The notes: a model not told the origin generated them from the sequence alone. A DNA stretch of 8,076 nucleotides from an uncultured Eubacteriales bacterium (GCA_900317795.1 ONIF01000140.1:1-8076); one strand, 5' to 3'. Counted from the first letter of the stretch, positions 1 through 6,120 are shown. Numbers and translations: made by a program.

Positions 1-2110
1 CTTTTACAGTAGCAGTTTTGCCGTTGTTGGAAGTTGCCGTAGTGGTTGCAGTACCGATTGAGATACCTTTTATAACACCGCCCGATACAGTTGCAACGCT
101 TTCATCACTTGATGTCCACTTGATAGTTTTGTTGGTAGCATCTGATGGAGAAACGGTAGCTGTTACAGTTGCGGTTGTAGCCTGAGGAATGCTCACGCTT
201 GTTTTGTCGAGTTTAACGCTTGTAACGTCAACCGTAGGACCTTCGATAATAGTAACAGGCTTAATGAGTTCGGCTGCACCACCGTCATTCAAATATACAC
301 CGTTTGTAATAACACGTCCCGGAGCAGGAGTTTTTGAAGTGCTGAGAACATAAACTCTCATATTGCCCTGACCGGAAACATTGGCTGTAAGAGTACCGCC
401 CGATACGGTCTGAGTATCGCCTGTTACAGCGTCAACGTATGTACCGTTGGGAATGCCCGAGAATGTAGCACTGCCGGAAATAGCAACACAAGCAAAGCTG
501 TCTGTTGAAGCGTCTGTATATCTTCTCTTGAAAGAGATACCGCCCGAACAGCCCTCTGTTGAATACTGACCTTTACGGAGAGCAGGAATAGCCTGACGGA
601 TTCTGTTAAGACGCATGATATGCTGTGAAAGAGTGGAATTAAGTGTATCCGCAACAGCACCGCTGACATTTCCGAATACGGTAAAGTCATTTGTGCCTAC
701 TGTACCCTCAATGTTATCACCGTAATATGCACGACCTGTTTCAGAGAGCATAGCTTTCGGACCCTTATCAATCGGACAGCCTTTCTGGAACTCTATCTCT
801 GTACCGTAATATACGCAGGGTATTCCACGGAAAGTAAACATAAGAGAAAGGTTTTCAGCCCATGTAGCCGTATCACCTGTATATACCTTATCGGAGCAGA
901 AGTCGGGAGAATAGTCGTGAGAGTTTACATATACTACATTCCATGTAGAATCGTTAAAGTATCTGTCCTCTCCCAGAGCTGTACTAAATGCACTGCCGGC
1001 ATTTTCAAAGCTCCAGTGCATCTGAAAGTCAATTACGCCCAGGTTTGAGCGTTTGGAATAATCAGGCTGATGATACTCATTTCCTTTAAGGAAAGCGTTA
1101 TCAGAAGTAGGCTGATTATCGGCACTCGTGTTATTATTGTAGCAAGCCTCTGCAAGAGCCTCGTTGGTATAGAAATCATCGTTTCCGATTTTTTCTGCTT
1201 CCGCCTGAAGATGCGGAAGAATGCCGGCGTTCATTGTAAATCTTGAGATATGTCTTGCCGTATCCACACGGAAAGCGTCAACGCCCATATCGATATACTT
1301 TTTGTAAGCTTCAACAAGATAATTTGCAACTACCGGGTTTTCTGTTTCAAGATCAAAACAGTCGTCTGCGATAGTCATTATCTGAGCGTTGTAGTTATCA
1401 TAGTCGCCGCTGCCTGCAAAAGTATTGTGATGATAGATATTGTTGGGGTCATATTTTGCACCGTTGGACATAATGACCTCATTCATCTGCGGCCACGGAA
1501 GTGAAAGCTGATTTGTCATTACTTCTCCGCCCAACTTATTAAGACCTTCTTCACCGTTACGGCAGGTGTGGTTGAAAACAACGTCCTGGATAATCTTAAT
1601 TCCCTTTGCATGGCAGGCATCGATCAATGTTTGATAAGTAACACCGTTGGACTCATAGCGGTAATCTACCGCATTGAAGTTGGAAGCATGATAACCATGA
1701 TAATCATAGTTTGAGTTATTCTGTACAACAGGAGTTATCCAGATTGCTGTAAAGCCAAGAGCCTTGATATAATCAAGCTTGTCAATCAATCCCTTGAAGT
1801 CACCTCTCCATGACGGATCGTTTTCGGGGTTTCTTGCTTCTTCGTCACTCACGCATCTGAAATTGTTGCTTGTATCACCGTCATAAAATCTTGTTGTGAT
1901 AAGAAAATAAATCGACTCATCACGGAAATCCGTTCTTGAATTTGCAAAAATAACACCTCTGTCAGAGTCTGAAAGAGTTGCGGCAGCATTTACTTTTGTT
2001 GTCAAAATGCCGGGCATTGCACTTGCACCTGCAACAGCCGTTAAAGCCGCAAGTGACCATGCAGTTGCTTTTTTTGCGATGTTTTTAAATTTTGATGAAA
2101 AAACGCTCAT
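1..2110 (-). CDS. Secreted GH13 alpha-amylase with Big2 domain, 3' end cut by window edge
   Basis: Extracellular starch-degrading enzyme that hydrolyses alpha-1,4-glucan. Translation from the ATG at 2110 gives 703 codons with no stop before position 1. Residues 1-42 are a signal peptide: lysine-rich start, hydrophobic core, likely cut after VNA. The (beta/alpha)8 barrel starts near residue 60. The GH13 conserved regions are all present: DVVFNHT (176-182), DAFRVD with nucleophile D283 and R281, FYTNEA with probable acid/base E317, and NSHD with H398/D399. The loop GIPCVYYGTE follows. An all-beta C domain covers roughly 500-593. From about 628 a Big2 (bacterial Ig-like) domain begins (VTSVKLDKTSVSI, then IKWTSSDESVATV) and runs off the edge. 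Further Ig, carbohydrate-binding, dockerin or anchoring modules may follow. The start is supported by AGGAAG at 2119-2124, 8 nt upstream. Family assignment is secure; exact product specificity (alpha-amylase versus a related GH13 activity) is not. Confidence 0.93.
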   Translation of the reverse strand, partial: MSVFSSKFKNIAKKATAWSLAALTAVAGASAMPGILTTKVNAAATLSDSDRGVIFANSRTDFRDESIYFLITTRFYDGDTSNNFRCVSDEEARNPENDPSWRGDFKGLIDKLDYIKALGFTAIWITPVVQNNSNYDYHGYHASNFNAVDYRYESNGVTYQTLIDACHAKGIKIIQDVVFNHTCRNGEEGLNKLGGEVMTNQLSLPWPQMNEVIMSNGAKYDPNNIYHHNTFAGSGDYDNYNAQIMTIADDCFDLETENPVVANYLVEAYKKYIDMGVDAFRVDTARHISRFTMNAGILPHLQAEAEKIGNDDFYTNEALAEACYNNNTSADNQPTSDNAFLKGNEYHQPDYSKRSNLGVIDFQMHWSFENAGSAFSTALGEDRYFNDSTWNVVYVNSHDYSPDFCSDKVYTGDTATWAENLSLMFTFRGIPCVYYGTEIEFQKGCPIDKGPKAMLSETGRAYYGDNIEGTVGTNDFTVFGNVSGAVADTLNSTLSQHIMRLNRIRQAIPALRKGQYSTEGCSGGISFKRRYTDASTDSFACVAISGSATFSGIPNGTYVDAVTGDTQTVSGGTLTANVSGQGNMRVYVLSTSKTPAPGRVITNGVYLNDGGAAELIKPVTIIEGPTVDVTSVKLDKTSVSIPQATTATVTATVSPSDATNKTIKWTSSDESVATVSGGVIKGISIGTATTTATSNNGKTATVK

Positions 2111-2167
2111 TTTGCAATCTTCCTTTCAAAATAAATTGGGGTAAAATTCCGATATTCTGCTGATATA

Positions 2168-2196
2168 ATTTTATAACATAACAACATTTTTGTAAA
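2168..2196 (-). promoter_or_regulatory. Sigma-A promoter of the amylase gene
   Basis: On the minus strand TTTACA (2191-2196) is followed after 17 nt by TAAAAT (2168-2173), each one mismatch from consensus. Transcription would start about 50 nt upstream of the amylase ATG, with AGGAAG in the leader. I saw no convincing catabolite-repression (cre) operator overlapping it. Confidence 0.6.
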
Positions 2197-2432
2197 GACA
2201 GCATTTTGTTCATAATTTGATAATATTTTGTTAAAAAATACGTCATTTAGTAAATTATGCATAAATACCTGCATTGTTTTTTTGGCAGTTTAACAATATT
2301 TTTAAGTTTTGCTATGCATTTTTTACAAATATAGGCTTAAAAAATCGTTTACAAGCACAAAATGTAAATGATATAAACAAGCCGACTTTCAGACATTTCT
2401 TTATAAATGATTTTTTATATATTTTTCCAATT
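2197..2432. other. AT-rich non-coding spacer with an imperfect dyad
   Basis: This stretch between the amylase promoter and the DUF4317 terminator has no credible reading frame on either strand. It is very rich in A and T runs. The one ordered element is an imperfect dyad at 2344-2372: ATCGTTTACA and TGTAAATGAT, 9 of 10 positions complementary, separated by 9 nt. It lies about 150 nt upstream of the amylase promoter, so an operator role is only a guess. Confidence 0.4.
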
Positions 2433-2465
2433 AAAAAACAGATACTTTTTTAATATCTGCTTTTT
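2433..2465 (-). terminator. Rho-independent terminator after the DUF4317 gene
   Basis: Read on the minus strand, CAGATA (2454-2459) and TATCTG (2439-2444) form a 6-bp stem with a 9-nt loop, followed directly by six T residues (2433-2438). It starts about 10 nt after the stop codon at 2475 of the second DUF4317 frame. Its position fits a gene that originally ended at 2475 rather than at 2611. The stem is short, so efficiency is uncertain. Confidence 0.6.
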
Positions 2466-2474
2466 AAGAACTAT

Positions 2475-3603
2475 TTATTTTTCGGAAATATTGATTTTCA
2501 CTCCGTTGACCTCAACGCCCTCCTCTGCACGAACCATGACATATTTCACACCGTCAATTATCTTTGTTTCCAGAAGATAGCTTTTATCGGGTTTTACTTT
2601 TATCGTCACATCATATCTCAAAATTCTTTGTATCAATGATATTCTGAGGGTCAAAAGATGTCTTTTCGCCAAAGCTGTTATCATACTGTTCGTCAAACTT
2701 TGATATGTTATCTTCGGAAACTCCGCATTCCGACAGAATTTTTTTCATTTCGGTCTTGCCTACGGACAAATCTTCATCAGCCTTTGCATTTTTATGTTCG
2801 GCTATCATCTCGGTGATGTGACCGTGAACGTTCTGCATTAACTCATAATTGCAGTCATCTCCTGCCGTTTCTGCAATCAGGCTTTGAAAAGTTTCCTTTT
2901 GCTCAGAGGCAGGCATAAGCACTTCCGTATTAAAAAGAGTGTCAATGACAGTCTGATAGTTTTCATCAGTACTTTTTGTATAGTACAGGGCATTGTAAAT
3001 ATTTGTACTTCTGTCGTCAAATGACGGGAACATAAAGCCTATTTCGGGAGCAGATACCGTATTGTCTGCACCTACATTTCCAAACGTATTATCGGCATTT
3101 GAAAAGCCAAGCATGGTTTTTGTAAGCCTTATCGGACACACGCAACAGATAATATATCTGAAAACCTCTGTCGAGTCATCTTCCATAGTTTCGTCATTTT
3201 TTGAAAAATTCGGCAAATCGTACTTATCACAGCCCAGAATGATGAGATAATCTTCATCTGACGGATAAGAATTCACTATTTTTTCATACAGTTCATGCAC
3301 AGCTTCTTCATTCTGCAATTCAGAGTCCCTTAATGTCATAAGCAATTTATGTTCATCACTTGCCCCAACCTGTTCTGTTCTGAATGCAATATCATGGAGA
3401 TTTTTCCCCACCCTGCCCGAAAGCGTCTTTTTAATCATGCCGAAAAGCATTTCATTTGTTTCAAGCGGGATAAGCCCTACCGTCTGAGTAAACTCATTTT
3501 TAATTTCCTTATTGGAACTTACATAACAGCCATACAGCTTTGTTATATTATTCTTATCGTGTTTAAGCCTTTTTCTTATTTCCGCAATTTCCTTTTCATT
3601 CAT
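2475..3603 (-). pseudogene. DUF4317 family protein, reading frame broken near the 3' end
   Basis: The family is uncharacterised (DUF4317), soluble and without signal peptide or membrane segment; no function can be assigned. The first frame (2611-3603) gives 330 residues with typical family features: start MNEKEIAEIRKRL, GCYVSSNKEI near 25-34, TLSGRVGKNL near 60-69, FDDRSTNIYNALYYT near 194-208 and KETFQSLI near 236. It stops after IIDTKNFEI. The family's C-terminal segment continues in the next frame: DVTIKVKPDKS, then IIDGVKYVMVRAEEGVEVNG, ending at 2475. Joining the frames needs one base skipped near 2611-2616 and would give about 375 residues. The ATG at 3603 has AAGAGGTG at 3612-3619, 8 nt upstream. 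Either a real mutation costing about 45 conserved residues, or a sequencing or assembly error. Family assignment is confident; pseudogene status is not. Confidence 0.75.
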
Positions 3604-3640
3604 AATATACGCACCTCTTAAAAATTTTTTTGCAAGGGAT

Positions 3641-3669
3641 ATTATAACAGACTTTCATAAAAAAAACAA
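3641..3669 (-). promoter_or_regulatory. Extended -10 promoter of the DUF4317 gene
   Basis: The minus strand reads TGTTATAAT, a perfect TATAAT (3641-3646) with the extended TG. A weak -35, TTGTTT (3664-3669), sits 17 nt upstream. The start would be about 30 nt before the ATG at 3603. The -35 overlaps the terminator of the upstream gene. Confidence 0.65.
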
Positions 3670-3701
3670 GGCAAGGCTTAAAAAAATAACCTTGTCTTGT
3701 T
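3659..3701 (-). terminator. Rho-independent terminator after the zinc-ribbon membrane protein gene
   Basis: Minus-strand AACAAGACAAGG (3690-3701) pairs with CCTTGCCTTGTT (3665-3676) in a 12-bp stem with a single non-Watson-Crick position and a 13-nt loop. A run of eight T residues (3659-3666) follows, partly inside the stem. It lies 6 nt past the stop at 3707, separating that gene from DUF4317. Confidence 0.85.
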
Positions 3702-3706
3702 CTAAG

Positions 3707-4177
3707 TCAACCGAGTTTTTTACCGCAGTTTCTGCAAAAGCTTGCATCTAACTTGTTATCCTTTCCGCAGTACGGGCAAATCAATGCCGTATCGGAATTT
3801 TTATTGAGATTGACAGTTTTTGCAGGCGGTGTATAAGGTTTGAATTCTGCCTGCTGTACAGGCTGATTTTTAATTTCACCCTGCTGAACTCTCGGCATAG
3901 TCGCACCATTTTCCATCAATGTTCTTATAATCGTGCTGTTTTCGACAAGTTCACCGAATGCTATTACAAATATCGACAAGAGGTATGCAAGAAATATTCC
4001 GACGGCAATCACAACAATTCCGCCTATGACCATTCCGAATGCAGCCCCGCTGCTGTAACGTCCCATGTTACCTGCCGCAGCAAACATGGATATACCGCCT
4101 GCTATTGCAGCGATAACAAAAATAATAAATACGATTTTTCCGTAAGTTTTCAGGCTTTTGCCGGGATTTTTGAACAT
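3707..4177 (-). CDS. Small two-helix membrane protein with C-terminal zinc ribbon
   Basis: I do not recognise a named family; 156 residues from the ATG at 4177. After a short basic N-terminus come two hydrophobic helices, about 14-35 and 45-74. A polar, glutamine- and proline-rich linker follows (about 90-130). The C-terminus has a zinc ribbon, C134-x2-C137 (CPYCGKDN) and C148-x2-C151 (CRNCGKKL). This fits a membrane protein with a cytoplasmic zinc-binding tail; its role is unknown. The frame stays open to a TTG at 4237, but that codon is the -35 hexamer of the gene's own promoter, so the upstream start is ruled out. GAGGAGGA at 4185-4192, 7 nt before 4177, decides the start. It is monocistronic, with a consensus promoter upstream and a strong terminator downstream. 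Confidence 0.85.
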   Translation of the reverse strand: MFKNPGKSLKTYGKIVFIIFVIAAIAGGISMFAAAGNMGRYSSGAAFGMVIGGIVVIAVGIFLAYLLSIFVIAFGELVENSTIIRTLMENGATMPRVQQGEIKNQPVQQAEFKPYTPPAKTVNLNKNSDTALICPYCGKDNKLDASFCRNCGKKLG

Positions 4178-4208
4178 ACAACAGTCCTCCTCAAAAAATT
4201 TTCGTCTA

Positions 4209-4237
4209 ATTATATCATATAAAAATCGGACTGTCAA
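4209..4237 (-). promoter_or_regulatory. Consensus sigma-A promoter of the zinc-ribbon gene
   Basis: The minus strand has TTGACA (4232-4237), a 17-nt spacer and TATAAT (4209-4214), with TG one base before the -10 (TGATATAAT). Both hexamers are perfect, so strong expression is expected. The start point would be about 25 nt upstream of the ATG at 4177. Confidence 0.85.
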
Positions 4238-4245
4238 ATTAAATA

Positions 4246-4274
4246 TTGAATTTGTTCATGCATTATGATATAAT
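4246..4274 (+). promoter_or_regulatory. Sigma-A promoter of the NifX-like gene, divergent to the zinc-ribbon promoter
   Basis: TTGAAT (4246-4251), 17 nt, then TATAAT (4269-4274) preceded by TG (TGATATAAT). It faces away from the promoter at 4209-4237, with only 8 bp between the two -35 hexamers. AAAGGAG at 4288-4294 is the ribosome site, 7 nt before the ATG at 4302. Confidence 0.8.
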
Positions 4275-4301
4275 TTCTGCAAAAAACAAAGGAGATTATA
4301 T

Positions 4302-4622
4302 ATGAAACTTGCGGTATCTTTTGACATGGACAGTGAAAATATTGCCCGTGACTTTGACGGCACTCTTTTCTTTAAAATGTACGACATTGACGAGGGCGAA
4401 ATTATTTGCAGTGAAATTATGAGTACAATGGGAAAGTTCGGGGCGGAAAATCTCTCCGAAATGCTCATACTTTTAAAAGCCGACGCCCTTTTATGCGGTG
4501 AAATATCCGAAGAATCCGAAACCGCCCTTGATGACGAAGGCATCTCTTTTTACAGCGGTTTTGACGGAAATGCAGACGACGTTGTACAAGGCTTTATCAG
4601 CGGTATCTATCACTTTGAATAA
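4302..4622 (+). CDS. NifX/NifB C-terminal-type (dinitrogenase Fe-Mo cofactor) small protein
   Basis: 106 residues in the ribonuclease-H-like NifX fold used by small proteins that bind iron-sulfur or Fe-Mo cofactor precursors. The start MKLAVSFDMDSENIARDFDG fits the family pattern (MKIAVA, then a loop before a phenylalanine-rich strand). The middle ADALLCGEIS (60-69) matches the usual ADxVICG segment. The end has ALDDEGISFYSGFDGNADD (75-93) and VVQGFISG, like the family's AL-EAGI-VY-G--G-ADEAV. It has only two cysteines, C36 and C65. The start is fixed by AAAGGAG, 7 nt upstream. No nif genes, Mrp/NBP35 ATPase or radical-SAM partner are nearby, so a role in nitrogen fixation should not be assumed. 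It is the only plus-strand gene here and is monocistronic. Fold assignment is fairly sure; ligand and role are unknown. Confidence 0.8.
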   Translation: MKLAVSFDMDSENIARDFDGTLFFKMYDIDEGEIICSEIMSTMGKFGAENLSEMLILLKADALLCGEISEESETALDDEGISFYSGFDGNADDVVQGFISGIYHFE

Positions 4623-4715
4623 GAGTGGAGTGTAGAGAGAGTGGAGTGTGAAGAGTGGAGAGTGGAGCGGTTGTGAAAAAATCAACTCCACTCTCCACTC
4701 TCAACTCTCCACTCT
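4622..4715. repeat. Cluster of GAGTGGAG octamers forming nested inverted repeats
   Basis: Four direct copies of GAGTGGAG (4623-4630, 4639-4646, 4653-4660, 4660-4667) face three inverted copies CTCCACTC (4686-4693, 4693-4700, 4707-4714). The inner arms 4653-4667 and 4686-4700 are perfectly complementary over 15 bp with an 18-nt loop. The outer arms 4622-4630 and 4707-4715 also pair perfectly. The element begins at the last base of the NifX-like stop codon and ends 3 nt before the sigF stop, filling the gap between the two convergent genes. The purine/pyrimidine asymmetry is unlike the flanking genes. Confidence 0.9.
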
Positions 4716-4719
4716 TTTT
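4653..4719 (+). terminator. Likely terminator of the NifX-like gene made by the octamer repeat
   Basis: On the plus strand the inner 15-bp stem (4653-4667 with 4686-4700), or the nested outer stem 4622-4630 with 4707-4715, is followed by five T residues at 4715-4719. The T run directly follows the outer arm. On the minus strand the stem has no T run after it, so any stop for the spoIIA operon would depend on structure alone. Confidence 0.55.
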
Positions 4720-5371
4720 ATGCGAGTTTTTCTCGAAGATGTAAAAGGATTTTCTTTTCTCTCCTTGAAATCTGTACTTGCGTCATATCAAGCTGTTTGG
4801 CTGTTTCGGATTGCGTCATGTTTTTGAAATATCTTAAATATATAATTTTCCTGTCCCTCTCGTCAAGACGGGATATTTCTGTATTCAGCGACATAATTTC
4901 CGTTATGCTTTCGTCGGGCGACTGTACGGGTATATCTATCTGACTGTCGCCCTCATCATCTGTTACCGTAAGCGACAAAGGCTGCATTGATACATTGAAC
5001 GCCTCCGAAATCTGCTCGGGCTCTACACCCATTATCTCGGACAGCTCTTTTACAGTAGGCTCTCTGCCGTTTTCAAGCTCGAATTGATGTACCTCCCTTG
5101 TCACTTTCAAGGACAGCTCTTTCAGCCCTCTTGAAACCTTTACCGCACCCCCGTCACGAAATAACCTCTTTATTTCGCCTATTATCACAGGCACGGCATA
5201 CGTTGAAAATTTGTATCCCAACGTACTGTCAAAATTGTCAAATGCCTTTACAAGACCTACACAGCCTGCCTGATATAAGTCGTCATAATCTATTCCCCTG
5301 CCCTTGAAACGCTTGGCACAGGCATGGACAAGCCCCAAATTTTCTTTTATCTCAATATCTCTCTCAGCCAT
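4718..5371 (-). CDS. sigF: RNA polymerase sporulation sigma factor sigma-F, short N-terminus
   Basis: The first compartment-specific sporulation sigma factor, directing core RNA polymerase to forespore promoters (217 residues). Region 2 spans about 8-75 (GIDYDDLYQAGCVGLVKAFD, FSTYAVPVIIGEIKRLFRDG). Region 3 follows from VKVSRGLKEL through the PTVKELSEIMGVEPEQ helices. Region 4 covers about 165-215, with the helix-turn-helix MTQSETAKQLDMTQVQISRR and EKKIL. The arrangement and the shared VKVSR-LKEL and QVQ-SR-EKKIL strings fit sigma-F rather than sigma-G or sigma-B, and the spoIIAB/spoIIAA genes upstream settle it. The start overlaps the spoIIAB end by 8 nt (ATGGCTGA), with GGGTGGGG just upstream. 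An in-frame TGA at 5387-5389 excludes a longer N-terminus, so it lacks roughly the first 30 residues of Bacillus subtilis sigma-F. Confidence 0.95.
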   Translation of the reverse strand: MAERDIEIKENLGLVHACAKRFKGRGIDYDDLYQAGCVGLVKAFDNFDSTLGYKFSTYAVPVIIGEIKRLFRDGGAVKVSRGLKELSLKVTREVHQFELENGREPTVKELSEIMGVEPEQISEAFNVSMQPLSLTVTDDEGDSQIDIPVQSPDESITEIMSLNTEISRLDERDRKIIYLRYFKNMTQSETAKQLDMTQVQISRREKKILLHLREKLA

Positions 5372-5807
5372 TCCCCACCCGACAGCTCAGCCTTTTTTCA
5401 AATACAACTGTCGTACCCTTTCCTGCTTTTGAATACACTTTCACTTTATCCATAAAACTCTGCATAACGGCAAATCCCAAACCTGCTCTTTCTTCTGACG
5501 GTGCGGTTGTGAAAAGCGGCTGCATAGCCTGCTTTATATCCTCTATTCCACAGCCCGTATCTCTTACTTTTATCACCACAACAAAATTTTCCTTTATCTT
5601 TACATTTATGTATATCTTTCCTATTGTATTCCTGTATGCGTGCACTACGCAGTTTGTGACCGCTTCGGATACTGCCGTCTTTATATCATTCAATTCACTG
5701 ATAGTCGGGTCAAGCTGTGTGATAAAAGCAGATACCGCACATCTTGCAAATCCCTCATTGGAGGAACGGCTTTCAAATGATATATTCATCTCATTTTGTA
5801 CTTTCAA
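5364..5807 (-). CDS. spoIIAB: Anti-sigma-F factor and serine kinase SpoIIAB
   Basis: Cytoplasmic GHKL-fold protein of 147 residues that holds sigma-F inactive and phosphorylates SpoIIAA. Visible boxes: N box EAVTNCVVHAY with E48 and N52; G1 box RDTGCGI (82-88) with D83; PLFTT (97-101); G2 box RAGLGF (107-112); and GKGTT (129-133). SNEGFAR ending in R22 and SAFITQLDPT match the dimer and sigma-contact helix of the Bacillus protein. I chose the TTG at 5807: it gives MKVQNEMNISF, which lines up with Bacillus MKNEMHLQF, and GGAG (5814-5817) lies 6 nt upstream. Alternatives are GTG at 5819 and ATG at 5789, where Shine-Dalgarno spacing is worse. With TTG it overlaps spoIIAA by 17 nt and sigF by 8 nt, suggesting coupled translation. 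Confidence 0.95.
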   Translation of the reverse strand: MKVQNEMNISFESRSSNEGFARCAVSAFITQLDPTISELNDIKTAVSEAVTNCVVHAYRNTIGKIYINVKIKENFVVVIKVRDTGCGIEDIKQAMQPLFTTAPSEERAGLGFAVMQSFMDKVKVYSKAGKGTTVVFEKRLSCRVGNG

Positions 5808-6120
5808 TTCTCTCTCCACGCCTTTCTATAATATCAAGTGCATTCAGCCCCGATATTTTCATCATTCTTTCAAGACTTTCGGGCACGTTTGACACCCTCA
5901 CAATTCCTCCGTATAAACTCATCAGTCTGTATCTGCCCATGATAAGACCTATTCCCGAACTGTCCATGAAACTCACTCCCGAAAAATCAAGCCTTAACAA
6001 ATACGGTTTTTTCATCTGTATAAATGCGTCTATATCTTCCCTTATATTCCTTGCCGAATGATGGTCAATATCCCCCGTCAGATATGCCGTTATCGTGTCC
6101 TCACTTTCACTTATTTTCAT
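5791..6120 (-). CDS. spoIIAA: Anti-sigma-F factor antagonist SpoIIAA
   Basis: STAS-domain protein of 109 residues. Unphosphorylated SpoIIAA displaces SpoIIAB from sigma-F; SpoIIAB inactivates it by phosphorylating a serine, and SpoIIE is the usual phosphatase (not in this window). The STAS signature LDFSGVSFMDSSGIGLIMGR (44-63) contains S54, which aligns with the phosphorylated Ser58 of Bacillus SpoIIAA. LTGDIDHHSAR (14-24) matches the family's N-terminal strand. The ATG at 6120 is chosen because AAGGGGGTG (6128-6136) lies 7 nt upstream; an in-frame GTG at 6153 would add 11 residues that overlap this ribosome site. First gene of the operon. I could not identify a convincing sigma-H or sigma-F promoter in the 81-bp gap to the peroxidase gene. 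Confidence 0.95.
   Translation of the reverse strand: MKISESEDTITAYLTGDIDHHSARNIREDIDAFIQMKKPYLLRLDFSGVSFMDSSGIGLIMGRYRLMSLYGGIVRVSNVPESLERMMKISGLNALDIIERRGERIESTK

Noticed and set aside
424..690. Open frames lying inside or antisense to larger genes (for example 424-690 -, 1250-1504 +, 3062-3250 +, 3349-3621 +, 4256-4543 -, 5509-5892 +, 7262-7582 +)
   Set aside because: Each overlaps a well-supported gene in another frame, lacks family features or a ribosome site, and reads as low-complexity or hydrophobic shadow translation.
2111..2474. A riboswitch or small RNA in the amylase upstream spacer
   Set aside because: Apart from a short terminator and one imperfect dyad, no GC-paired structure or conserved aptamer motif could be seen; the region is plain AT-rich spacer.
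2600..2625. Programmed +1 frameshift in the DUF4317 gene, by analogy with the prfB site (ATA TGA T resembling CTT TGA C)
   Set aside because: There is no internal Shine-Dalgarno-like stimulator a few bases upstream and no precedent known to me in this family; mutation or sequencing error is simpler.
4178..4237. A 20-residue N-terminal extension of the zinc-ribbon protein starting at TTG 4237
   Set aside because: The codon is the -35 hexamer of a consensus promoter, so it is upstream of the transcript; GAGGAGGA before 4177 fixes the start.
4491..4691. Minus-strand open frame with LHSPLFTLHSL-type repeats
   Set aside because: The repeated peptide is only the translation of the GAGTGGAG octamer cluster plus antisense of the NifX-like gene.
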